Source of the DNA: Verrucomicrobiia bacterium
Lineage (GTDB): Bacteria > Verrucomicrobiota > Verrucomicrobiia > Limisphaerales > DTLC01
Length of the DNA: 8,084 nucleotides
NCBI GenBank assembly: GCA_025061935.1
Contig: JANWZY010000129.1
Coordinates: 1-8,084 of the forward strand
Direction of reading: 5' to 3'
The notes beneath the pieces were generated by a model. That model had not been told where the DNA came from. It saw only the letters and a program-made list of their open reading frames with translations, and ran no database searches. Below, piece after piece: positions 1-5,864 of this stretch (the stretch's first letter is position 1; each line of letters opens with the position of its first letter). The translations under genes were made by a program, and so were the position numbers.

Positions 1-364
1 AAATCCGGAGCGACCAATCTGGAAGGAAACGGACCTCCTGCGACCGCTGAACCATTCGCTCCTCGAACGGGAGCGCCCCGAAAGCGACATCCAAACCTAC
101 CCCGTTGGCATCTACCAGCAGCGCCACACGCGCGCGCAATGCTTTCTCCCAAAAATCCGCCACGCGTGGGCTGAACCGGGTAAAAAGCGACTTTGCCAAT
201 GCTTCTTCGTTACCAAAGCCAACGAACACCGTCGCATCCACATCTCGCGTCACACGCGGTTCTCCCCAGTGCTGCAGTGCCAGACCACCAATAAAGCAGA
301 AACGCAGTTGCTGCTCTTTTAGAAATGATTGAAGCGCCTCGGCAGCCTGGAAAACAAGATTCAT
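1..364 (-). CDS. Nucleotidyltransferase-fold protein, C-terminus cut by window edge
   Basis: Reading leftward from the ATG at 364-362, the frame stays open for 121 residues and runs off the window. It begins MNLVFQAAEALQSFLKEQ. Residues 22-46 form the classic nucleotidyltransferase core: a Gly-Gly turn (G26-G27), then WGEPRVTRDVDATV with D41 and D43 as the paired metal-binding aspartates. D92 in GLDVAFG fits the third carboxylate. So the catalytic residues of a minimal NTase appear intact; this is seen in the sequence. Family members of this kind (MNT / AbiEii-like, often about 180-220 residues) transfer nucleotides to protein or RNA targets and several act as toxins or antitoxins; the substrate here is unknown. 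The ATG overlaps the stop of the preceding 80-residue gene as ATGA (364-361), so the two are probably translated together. The C-terminal part, which would help place the subfamily, lies outside the window. Confidence 0.85.
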   Translation of the reverse strand, partial: MNLVFQAAEALQSFLKEQQLRFCFIGGLALQHWGEPRVTRDVDATVFVGFGNEEALAKSLFTRFSPRVADFWEKALRARVALLVDANGVGLDVAFGALPFEERMVQRSQEVRFLPDWSLRI

Positions 365-603
365 CTTCTTGCGCGCGCGAAAATCGCCTGCTGTTCGATC
401 AACCCGGAAGACTCACGCGGGGGCAACGTCTTAACCGCATGGGTAAACATGTCATCTAGCACTTCCATTGCCTTCACGGTGTCTGCGGCGCGAATCTCTT
501 GTGCGCGGATTTGCTCCAGCACCGGTCCTACTTCCTGCCAATTCTTTATCCAGGCACGAATCTGGGCCTTTTCTTGCTCGGTCATTTCAGCCAGGGTTTT
601 CAT
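361..603 (-). CDS. Small helical protein paired with the nucleotidyltransferase
   Basis: This 80-residue soluble protein is rich in Glu, Arg and Lys and is probably almost all helix. Its first half reads as an amphipathic helix (EQEKAQIRAWIKNWQEVGP, then LEQIRAQEIRAADTVKAMEV), and it ends in a basic tail. I recognise no catalytic motif. It starts with ATG at 603, overlapping the nuoD stop as ATGA, and its own stop overlaps the start of the nucleotidyltransferase as ATGA. Short helical proteins of this kind are commonly encoded just before an NTase-domain protein, so a partner, antitoxin or specificity subunit is a reasonable inference, but nothing in the sequence proves it. It lacks the Rx4-6H motif of HEPN toxins and is shorter than a usual HEPN domain, so it is not a clear HEPN/MNT pair. 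Expression probably depends on readthrough from the nuo operon. Confidence 0.75.
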   Translation of the reverse strand: MKTLAEMTEQEKAQIRAWIKNWQEVGPVLEQIRAQEIRAADTVKAMEVLDDMFTHAVKTLPPRESSGLIEQQAIFARARR

Positions 604-1892
604 CTATCGCACTCGCCCATCACGAAGTCCAACGAGCCAAGGATCGCTGTGGTGTCAGCGAGCAAATGGCCGGGCATGAGCCAAGGCAAAATGCTCAGGT
701 TGCAAAACGAGGGCGACCTGATCTTGAGCCGGTACGGCACGCCGCCGCCGCGGCTGACGATGTAAAAGCCCAGCTCGCCCTTCGGGTTCTCATGCCCGAA
801 ATACACCTCACCCGGCGGACAGTTCACCCCTTGCGTAACCAGCATGAAATGGTGGATCAGCTCTTCCATGTCGGTCAGCACTTTATGCTTGGGCGGCAGC
901 GTGATCTTGCCATCGTCAATGCACACCGGCTCCTTTGTCTTGTTGTCGAATCCGCCGGGGATCTTGTCCAGACACTGATGAATGATGCGCACGCTCTGGC
1001 GCATTTCTTCCATGCGCACCAGGTACCTGTCGTAGCAATCGCCCACCGAACCAACAGGTACGTCGAATTCCAAATCCTTGTAGCAAAGGTACGGATGCGC
1101 TTTGCGCAGGTCGTACTCGACGCCGCTGCCGCGCAGGTTCGGCCCGGTCAAGCCGTACTCGATGGCCACCTCTTTCGGAATCACCCCTATGTCGCGCGTG
1201 CGGTCAACGAAGATTCGATTCCGCGTAAGCAGCGTGTCCACCTCCTCGATTGTGACTGATACCTCGTCGAGGAACTTGCGCACCGCCTCGCACCAGCCGG
1301 GCGGTGTGTCCCGCGCCACGCCGCCTATCCGCGTATAACTGGTAGTAAATCGCGCGCCGGTGAGCATTTCGCAAAGATTGTAAATCTTCTCGCGCTCGGT
1401 GAATGTGATCAGGAACACTGTCATTGCGCCCAAGTCCATCGCGTAGCACCCGATGCCGAGCAGGTGCGACGAGATGCGCGCCAGTTCAGCGCAAATCACC
1501 CGGATGTACTGGCAGCGTGGTGGGAGCTTGTCATGGATGCCCAGCAGCTTTTCGACCGCCAGGGCGTACGCAACATTGTTGGCGAGCGGCGCAAGATAAT
1601 CGAGCCTGTCGGTGTAGGGAATAAACTGGGTCCACGTCATGTTCTCGGCGATTTTTTCATCGCCTCGGTGTAAATACCCAATATGCGGCGTGGCGCGGAC
1701 TATCCGCTCGCCGTCAAGCTCGAGCACAATACGCAACACCCCGTGCGTCGAAGGATGCGATGGCCCCATGTTCAGGACCATCGTCTCGGCCGGGATGTCG
1801 TCTGGTAGCTTCGTATTCGGCTCGGGCGGCCGCGCGCCCGGGCTACCCCCTGCGCCGGCCTCCGCGAGCCGTAAAACCCGTAGGCCGGACAT
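600..1892 (-). CDS. nuoD: NADH-quinone oxidoreductase subunit D (complex I 49 kDa subunit)
   Basis: NuoD is a peripheral-arm subunit of respiratory complex I. With NuoB it forms the pocket where the quinone headgroup is reduced. The 430-residue frame has the family hallmarks: LNMGPSHPSTHGVLR (residues 40-54), PHIGYLHRG (69-77), RIGGVARD, and the terminal block GELGFYIVSRGG, then LGSLDFVMGECDR. H50 and Y99 align by spacing with the quinone-binding His38 and Tyr87 of Thermus Nqo4. The length is normal, but the first 35 or so residues (Gly/Ala/Pro/Arg rich) are unlike a conserved NuoD terminus. They overlap the upstream gene out of frame. ATG at 1892 has only a weak AAGAA before it. M38 (1781) or M42 (1769) are alternative starts, and the upstream gene stops between them at 1774-1772. 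The residues just before M38 (KLPDDIPAET) look NuoD-like, so I keep the longer start. The stop overlaps the next gene as ATGA. Confidence 0.95.
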   Translation of the reverse strand: MSGLRVLRLAEAGAGGSPGARPPEPNTKLPDDIPAETMVLNMGPSHPSTHGVLRIVLELDGERIVRATPHIGYLHRGDEKIAENMTWTQFIPYTDRLDYLAPLANNVAYALAVEKLLGIHDKLPPRCQYIRVICAELARISSHLLGIGCYAMDLGAMTVFLITFTEREKIYNLCEMLTGARFTTSYTRIGGVARDTPPGWCEAVRKFLDEVSVTIEEVDTLLTRNRIFVDRTRDIGVIPKEVAIEYGLTGPNLRGSGVEYDLRKAHPYLCYKDLEFDVPVGSVGDCYDRYLVRMEEMRQSVRIIHQCLDKIPGGFDNKTKEPVCIDDGKITLPPKHKVLTDMEELIHHFMLVTQGVNCPPGEVYFGHENPKGELGFYIVSRGGGVPYRLKIRSPSFCNLSILPWLMPGHLLADTTAILGSLDFVMGECDR

Positions 1893-2230
1893 TTCTTCAG
1901 TTTGCGCGCTGCCACCGGACGCGGCAGATACGGCCTGATCAGTTTGGTGAACTCTAGCACCTGATCTTTGCCGTAAACCGGCACGACCAAGCGTTTGCCT
2001 TTCTTGAACTCGCGCCCCGGCTTCAGATTCACACTGGCCAGCATCGAGCGCAGTTCCTTTAGCGCTTGCTTGTCGTCGGCGACGAGCCGGATTTCATACC
2101 CGGCATGGTACTCGCCGCCCTCGCTCTTGCGCCGCTTCAGGTCGGGCGCGCGCAAGCAGCCGTTCTTGGCGAACATTTCCGCCAGTTTACGGCCTATTTG
2201 TGCAGTTGATCCTGTGGCTGACTTTGTCAT
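1772..2230 (-). CDS. Unrecognised 152-residue protein between nuoC and nuoD, LAGLIDADG-like pattern
   Basis: This frame starts with ATG at 2230, overlapping the nuoC stop as ATGA, so translation from the nuo message is likely. It is not a known Nuo subunit. Residues 10-35 are basic and helical. Residues 44-100 form a compact alternating pattern: a strand (GYEIRLVAD), a helix (KQALKELRSMLASV), a Lys/Arg-rich turn (KPGREFKKGKR), a strand (LVVPVYG), and a helix (QVLEFTKLIRPYL). That order resembles one half of a LAGLIDADG-type nucleic-acid-binding fold, but the signature helix with its acidic residue is not evident, so nuclease activity is doubtful. This fold call is inference by eye. Residues 112 onward become Arg/Pro/Gly rich and overlap nuoD out of frame by 121 bases; the last 30 or so residues may have little function. 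Alternatives are a complex I assembly or accessory factor, or an RNA-binding regulator of the operon. Confidence 0.7.
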   Translation of the reverse strand: MTKSATGSTAQIGRKLAEMFAKNGCLRAPDLKRRKSEGGEYHAGYEIRLVADDKQALKELRSMLASVNLKPGREFKKGKRLVVPVYGKDQVLEFTKLIRPYLPRPVAARKLKKCPAYGFYGSRRPAQGVARARGRPSRIRSYQTTSRPRRWS

Positions 2231-2826
2231 GGCTCCGATACTCCTTCCTGGTTTTGCGGGTTCCGCACCCGCGGTTCGCGTTCAATTGCGTCTTTGCCCC
2301 CTGGCATAGTCACAAACGGCCCGCCTTCCATCGGCGCGGGCCGGCTGAACGCCACGCCGGGGACCTCGCTGGACCGGCCAGCGAGTGGGAAATCTTTGCG
2401 CAACGGGAAATACGGGTACCCCTCCCACATCAGTATCCGGCGCAGATCCGGATGACCCCTAAACCGTATGCCCATCATATCGTACACCTCTCGCTCATGC
2501 CAGTCGGCGCCGCGCCAGATGCCTGTCACAGTAGGAAGCTCGGACCGCGCCTCGGTCACGTCTGTTTTAATTCGAAGGTGGCACCTGTGCTTCAAGCTAT
2601 AAAGCATGTACACGACCGTCCAGCGCGGTTCCTGCCCGTAGTTGTCAATGCTTGTGATGTCAAGGAGCATCTCGAATCCGAGCTGTTCTTTCGCGTACTT
2701 GCAAACCTCGACGATTTGCTCCGGGTCGCTAAGCACAATGGTAACTTCGCCGCGGAACTCGCTCGGCACGCCCAACACGGTTGGGAACTGAACTCGCAAC
2801 TTGTCAGCTAACTCGAAAGCCGTCAT
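2227..2826 (-). CDS. nuoC: NADH-quinone oxidoreductase subunit C (complex I 30 kDa subunit)
   Basis: NuoC is a peripheral-arm subunit that braces NuoD and NuoB in the connecting module of complex I; it carries no cofactor. The 199-residue product contains the 30 kDa subunit signature at residues 109-132: WHEREVYDMMGI followed by RFRGHPDLRRIL. Then come EGYPYFPLRKDFPL (135-148) and a Pro/Gly-rich tail of about 50 residues. Upstream, residues 50-75 (FEMLLDITSIDNYG, then RWTVVYMLYS) match the usual N-terminal domain strands. It is a stand-alone NuoC, not the fused NuoCD of enterobacteria. ATG at 2826 overlaps the nuoB stop as ATGA (2826-2823), and its stop overlaps the next gene the same way (2230-2227). 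The start is therefore fixed by coupling and needs no separate ribosome binding site. Confidence 0.96.
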   Translation of the reverse strand: MTAFELADKLRVQFPTVLGVPSEFRGEVTIVLSDPEQIVEVCKYAKEQLGFEMLLDITSIDNYGQEPRWTVVYMLYSLKHRCHLRIKTDVTEARSELPTVTGIWRGADWHEREVYDMMGIRFRGHPDLRRILMWEGYPYFPLRKDFPLAGRSSEVPGVAFSRPAPMEGGPFVTMPGGKDAIEREPRVRNPQNQEGVSEP

Positions 2827-3392
2827 TGTGCCGAAGCATCTGGTGGCGCGATAATTTGCGCACCGGCTGGCCGGGGCAACGCCGGCCCAGGCCGTTTCAA
2901 CGTCGCTAGCACAGGCTCGCGCCGGACCTTTTTTTGCAACTGCACCAACGCCTCAAGGAGCGCCTCCGGCCGGGGCGGACACCCCGAAATGTAAAAGTCC
3001 ACGGGCAACAAATTGTCTATGCCCTGCAACACCGCATAGCTGCGGTACATCCCGCCCGTCGAGGCGCATGCGCCCATGGCAATCACCCATTTCGGCTCGG
3101 CCATCTGCTCGTAAAGACGCTTTACCACAAGCGCCATCTTGTACGTGACGGTGCCCGACACGATCATCACGTCCGACTGGCGCGGGCTAAACCGCATAAC
3201 CTCAGCGCCAAACCGCGCTATGTCGTACCGGCTCGCACCCGTGGCCATCAACTCGATGGCACAACAGGCAAGCCCCATCGGCATCGGCCAGAGCGAGTAC
3301 TGCCTAAACCAATTAAGCAAGGCATCCACCCGCGTGTATATAATGCCGGGCTCAGCCTTCGAGTCGTAACCGACCTGAACCGTTTGCGTCAT
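2823..3392 (-). CDS. nuoB: NADH-quinone oxidoreductase subunit B (cluster N2 subunit)
   Basis: NuoB holds the terminal iron-sulfur cluster N2, which passes electrons to quinone at the NuoB/NuoD interface. The 189-residue product has all four cluster ligands: the adjacent C43-C44 in MGLACCAIELMA, C109 in AMGACAST, and C138 in ISGCPPRPEALL. Other family landmarks are NWFRQYSLWPM near the N-terminus, SRYDIARFGAE, and SDVMIVSGTVTYKMA. The length is normal, with a basic, proline-rich tail after residue 150. ATG at 3392 is the first gene of the leftward operon. The sequence before it (gcggcgcgttc) has no clear Shine-Dalgarno motif. nuoA, normally directly upstream, is not there: the next 500 bases hold no membrane-protein frame. 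The stop overlaps nuoC as ATGA. Confidence 0.97.
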   Translation of the reverse strand: MTQTVQVGYDSKAEPGIIYTRVDALLNWFRQYSLWPMPMGLACCAIELMATGASRYDIARFGAEVMRFSPRQSDVMIVSGTVTYKMALVVKRLYEQMAEPKWVIAMGACASTGGMYRSYAVLQGIDNLLPVDFYISGCPPRPEALLEALVQLQKKVRREPVLATLKRPGPALPRPAGAQIIAPPDASAQ

Positions 3393-3421
3393 GAACGCGC
3401 CGCAGAAAAACTACGCATCAA

Positions 3422-3450
3422 AAAGTACTCGCCACCCGCACCTAAAGCAA
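3422..3450 (-). promoter_or_regulatory. Weak sigma-70-like promoter candidate for the nuo operon
   Basis: On the minus strand TTGCTT (3450-3445) and TACTTT (3427-3422) are separated by 17 bases, the usual spacing. Each box matches only three of six consensus bases, though they are the better conserved ones (TTG, and TA with the final T). The -10 box lies about 30 bases before the nuoB ATG, a sensible leader length. No better pair was found nearer the gene. This is a suggestion only. Confidence 0.25.
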
Positions 3451-3510
3451 GCCAATTCCCCACCCGGCCGGAGTCACCTCAGCCACGCCCCCGCAGGGCT
3501 TCTAGCCAAC

Positions 3511-3535
3511 CCGCGCTTTGCTCGCGCAAGCGCGG
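3511..3535. repeat. Hairpin-forming inverted repeat upstream of nuoB
   Basis: CCGCGCT-T-TGC, loop TCGC, then GCA-AGCGCGG can fold into a ten-pair stem with one bulged T. It lies about 120 bases upstream of the nuoB start and is not followed by a T-tract in either direction, so it is not a Rho-independent terminator. It could be an operator or part of a leader RNA. In DNA this rich in GC a chance origin is also possible. Confidence 0.4.
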
Positions 3536-3898
3536 CAAACCACACCGCATTCCATTTTTTCGCGCGGGCCGCAGCAGAGGACACGGCCGGATCAATTCGG
3601 CAGGGCCCGCGGCATCTGCCCCGGGGCGTTGATCCCAGCCCGGTTGGAATCGTCTCCGAAGCGAATCGGCAATTGAAAATTGGGGGCGCCCGAGCGTAGT
3701 TAACTGACACTGCACGCAACATAAGCCCGCACGGGCCAGCGCGCTGCACTAGCTTGGGCTGCCGAGCTGGGTCAAAAACCGATTCGTAAACGGCCGCGCG
3801 ACCCGGCCTCCCGCAGACGGAGCCCATTCAGGCTGGAAAAATCCGCTGGGCCTCGAATACCATACGCTTGCGCGGACTGGCGCGGGCGGTGAGCCATA

Positions 3899-3914
3899 TG
3901 GCATGGCAATTGCG
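3899..3914 (+). promoter_or_regulatory. Sigma-54 (-24/-12) promoter for the response-regulator operon
   Basis: The sequence TGGCATGGCAATTGCG matches the sigma-54 consensus TGGCACG-N4-TTGCW with exact spacing. The invariant GG (3900-3901) and GC (3912-3913) are ten bases apart, and ten of the eleven bases of TGGCACG and TTGC are present; only the final W is also off. If used, transcription would begin near 3925, giving a leader of about 98 bases before the ATG at 4023. Sigma-54 promoters need an AAA+ activator bound upstream; neither rpoN nor such an activator is in the window, and I see no convincing enhancer repeat. The match also argues against the in-frame ATG at 3903, which lies inside the promoter. 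Confidence 0.6.
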
Positions 3915-4022
3915 AACAACATGTGGCATGATCGGCCGCAGCGCGGCTCGGTCACGGGTTCATCCAAAAACGGAAACACAACAGAAAGACCCGATTTGGG
4001 CACAACGAAAAAAATCGGCGCA

Positions 4023-5138
4023 ATGACAGACAAATGGACAAAGGTGCTGTTTGTTGACGATGACACGGCCTTGCTGGAGCTGCTCCGGCAAGTCATGGGT
4101 CACTATTCAAATGACACGTGGGAGATTTACACCGCCACGGATGCCGTGGACGCACTTGCGATTTTGCAGGAACAAAGCATCCGGCTGCTGGTGATAGACC
4201 TCCACATGCCGGTGGTTAGCGGACTGCAATTCCTCAAAATGCTCCAGCGCAAATACCCCGACCTGCTGAAAGTCATTTTGACTGCGGATGCTACCGACGC
4301 CGAGCGCGGCGCATGTCTCGATGCCGGCGCAGACCTGTACTTACAAAAGCCCCAAGTCGAAGGCGGTTGGCGCAGCATCTATGCCGCGCTGGCCGAGCTG
4401 CTCAAGTTCCAGCCGCGCGGCGCAACCAGCCGGCGCGTGCTCAGAAGCGTTACCGCACAAGACACGCTCCAAATGGAGTGCCTGGCTGGCAACTCCACTG
4501 TGCTGGAAGTCGCCGCGCCAGACGCGAGTGGCAAAATCTTCATTGAAAAAGGTGCGCTCGTTCATGCAGTTGCAGGCGAACTGGAAGGCGAAGAGGCGGC
4601 AATCAAATTGTTATCGGCCCCGGGTGCCGAAGCGCGTGTACGGCCTTTCACACGGCCCGAACGACACAGCATAAATGCACCGTGGCAAGCGGTACTCGCA
4701 ACGGCAGCCCGACGCAAAGCCGAATACACGCGGCAGAAACCGCCGCAACTGCCGAGCGAAGCGGCAGTTCAAACGGCGGCCCAACTAGTCGCCGAACCCA
4801 ACGCCCACGCAAATGAGGCGGCAACAGCAAGCAAAGGTGCCGCTGCGCCGGAACCGGCAGCGCCGCATCCTCAAGACCAACTCGAACCGAGAATTGAGGA
4901 AATTCTGATCTGCTCACTCGCAGGCGAGGTCTTGTACCAGTGGCAGTGCCCGGATCACGACGCGCGAATTAACCTGCTCGAGTTTGTTTCGCAAAAGGCG
5001 CGACAAATTTCGACCGGCCTCGGGCTGGGCGCACTCGAACGATTCGAGACGCGCACAGAAAATTCGCGCACAATAACGCGCCTGGACCGTGACCGCGCCA
5101 CATTCGTCCGGGCTAGTTACCTGCACGTCAAACACTGA
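4023..5138 (+). CDS. Response regulator: receiver + DUF4388 (PATAN) + Roadblock/LC7-like domain
   Basis: The 371-residue product is cytoplasmic. Residues 5-128 are a CheY-like receiver with an intact active site: acidic pair D12/D13 in VLFVDDD, phospho-acceptor D59 in LLVIDLHMP, switch T87 in VILTAD, and K109 in LQKP. Residues 140-230 match the DUF4388/PATAN pattern, with the typical strand-turn GKIFIEKGALVHAVAGELEGEEAAIKLL. A linker rich in Ala, Pro and Gln follows (about 232-289). Residues 290-371 (EEILICSLAGEVLYQW ... ATFVRASYLHV) look like a Roadblock/LC7 fold. There is no DNA-binding or enzymatic output domain, so output is probably by protein-protein contact. I start at ATG 4023, just before the receiver; the frame is open back to ATG 3903, but that lies in the sigma-54 promoter and adds 40 non-conserved residues. 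The partner kinase is not in the window. The last two domain calls are by pattern; the receiver is certain. Confidence 0.9.
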   Translation: MTDKWTKVLFVDDDTALLELLRQVMGHYSNDTWEIYTATDAVDALAILQEQSIRLLVIDLHMPVVSGLQFLKMLQRKYPDLLKVILTADATDAERGACLDAGADLYLQKPQVEGGWRSIYAALAELLKFQPRGATSRRVLRSVTAQDTLQMECLAGNSTVLEVAAPDASGKIFIEKGALVHAVAGELEGEEAAIKLLSAPGAEARVRPFTRPERHSINAPWQAVLATAARRKAEYTRQKPPQLPSEAAVQTAAQLVAEPNAHANEAATASKGAAAPEPAAPHPQDQLEPRIEEILICSLAGEVLYQWQCPDHDARINLLEFVSQKARQISTGLGLGALERFETRTENSRTITRLDRDRATFVRASYLHVKH

Positions 5139-5144
5139 CTTTTT

Positions 5145-5498
5145 ATGGAACCCGTCGCGAATGATTGGCTGGACAAGGCACTGGGACTCGACGGCGTTTA
5201 CGCCGCCGCAATTTGCGCGCCGGACGGGACCGCACGCTCTAGGGCTACAAACGAGTCGCCGGACATCCCCGCCATCGAGCACGCCGTCAGGTGTGCCGCG
5301 GATGTGTTCGCCGTGCTCAGGTTCCAGAAAATCCCGGCGAAATGGCTCCGACTCGAATTCGACAACGCTCACTTGTATTGCGCAACGAACCACACCAAAC
5401 ATTGCTTCGGCCTTCTAGTGAAGAAGGCCGACGCGCAGCCAGTCACCTCACAAATCGAGCAGCTTTTAACCGAATTCGCCGACACAGCCAGACTCTAA
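5145..5498 (+). CDS. Small stand-alone Roadblock/LC7-like protein
   Basis: A 117-residue soluble protein starting six bases after the response-regulator stop, so almost certainly in the same transcript. The start GVYAAAICAPDGTARSR (residues 17-33) fits the first Roadblock hairpin, where a helix is followed by a Gly-Val and a strand with an Asp-Gly turn. It continues with a helix (AIEHAVRCAADVFAVL), a strand (WLRLEFDNAHLYCA), a strand (HCFGLLVKKA) and a C-terminal helix (TSQIEQLLTEFAD). Roadblock/LC7 proteins such as MglB form dimers and act on small Ras-like GTPases or as scaffolds. Here the natural inference is that it pairs with the Roadblock-like C-terminus of the upstream protein. No GTPase gene is present in the window. 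There is no clear Shine-Dalgarno sequence before ATG (cactgacttttt), which suggests coupling to the upstream gene. Confidence 0.8.
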   Translation: MEPVANDWLDKALGLDGVYAAAICAPDGTARSRATNESPDIPAIEHAVRCAADVFAVLRFQKIPAKWLRLEFDNAHLYCATNHTKHCFGLLVKKADAQPVTSQIEQLLTEFADTARL

Positions 5499-5810
5499 GC
5501 CTCAAAATTCACGATCGGTCTGTTACCGCAGTTGCTCGAGTGGACCCTGAGCAAGTCAAACTGCGTCCGCATTAAGGTATCCGCCATGCGAGCCAGAAGA
5601 CAATTGCACAGCGCAGGACAGTTGGGCCTCAAGCGCCAATGCGCCACAGCTTGGGTCAGTTACACAAGGCTTGGGTGTCAAGACCAAACTCCAGTCCGTC
5701 CCCGCGGCTCATTCGCCGGACTTCGCCAGAAAATTCGCACCGCTACAAACGGCCTCTTAAAACACGACCGAGTTCGCCATCTTTGGCCAAAGTGGTCATT
5801 GGCCTGCCCG
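5499..5810. other. Intergenic region between convergent operons
   Basis: About 310 bases with no supportable gene. It contains an inverted repeat TTGCTC / GAGCAA (5532-5537 and 5549-5554, 11-base loop) about 35 bases after the Roadblock gene. That repeat has no following T-run, so it is at best a weak stop signal for the rightward operon. An open frame covering 5532-5942 gives Arg/Pro-rich text with no domain and runs into the antiporter gene on the other strand, so I do not call it. I see no tRNA or mobile element. Confidence 0.5.
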
Positions 5811-5832
5811 AAAAACGCTGGCCCACGGGCCA
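5811..5832 (-). terminator. Probable Rho-independent terminator of the crtI-antiporter operon
   Basis: Read on the minus strand, the perfect palindrome TGGCCC-GT-GGGCCA (5832-5819) is followed by GCG and then five Ts (5815-5811). It begins about 32 bases past the antiporter stop codon at 5867-5865. The stem is GC-rich and stable, and the loop will open to about four bases. The T-run is short and offset by three bases, so strength is uncertain. On the plus strand no T-run follows, so it would act in one direction only. Confidence 0.45.
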
Positions 5833-5864
5833 ACGCGCCCCCAAAAGGAGCATTCACAGCCGGC

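Larger units (their letters stand above)
3393..3898. other. Divergent intergenic region between the nuo operon and the response-regulator operon
   Basis: About 500 bases with no gene I can support. The open frames here translate to Arg/Pro/Ala-rich low-complexity text without any motif. They look like chance frames in GC-rich DNA. In particular there is no NuoA (three membrane helices would be expected). The stretch holds a hairpin at 3511-3535, a small AT-rich island with the inverted repeat CAATT-GAA-AATTG (3670-3682) and a GTTAAC palindrome (3699-3704). The rest of the stretch is GC-rich. With promoters needed at both ends, it is likely a two-way control region. Confidence 0.6.

Noticed and set aside
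361..603. HEPN toxin of a HEPN/MNT system
   Set aside because: No Rx4-6H motif and too short for a HEPN domain; only a general helical partner can be claimed.
468..1259. A 263-residue open frame on the plus strand opposite nuoD
   Set aside because: It is antisense to strongly conserved NuoD sequence and contains no recognisable motif; long antisense frames are common in GC-rich genes.
3445..3459. A GG-N10-GC pair on the minus strand as a second sigma-54 promoter for nuo
   Set aside because: Only the GG, one A and TTGC match; the rest of the -24 element is wrong, unlike the site at 3899.
3391..3699. Open frame on the plus strand starting at the nuoB start, 102 residues
   Set aside because: Pro/Ala/Arg/His-rich text without domain, hydrophobic core or ribosome binding site; it looks like a chance frame.
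3474..3827. Minus-strand open frames upstream of nuoB as a possible nuoA
   Set aside because: NuoA should show three hydrophobic helices; these frames are Arg/Pro-rich and soluble-looking.
3903..4022. In-frame 40-residue N-terminal extension of the response regulator from ATG 3903
   Set aside because: It lies in and just after the sigma-54 match, has no receiver homology, and the receiver starts cleanly at 4023.
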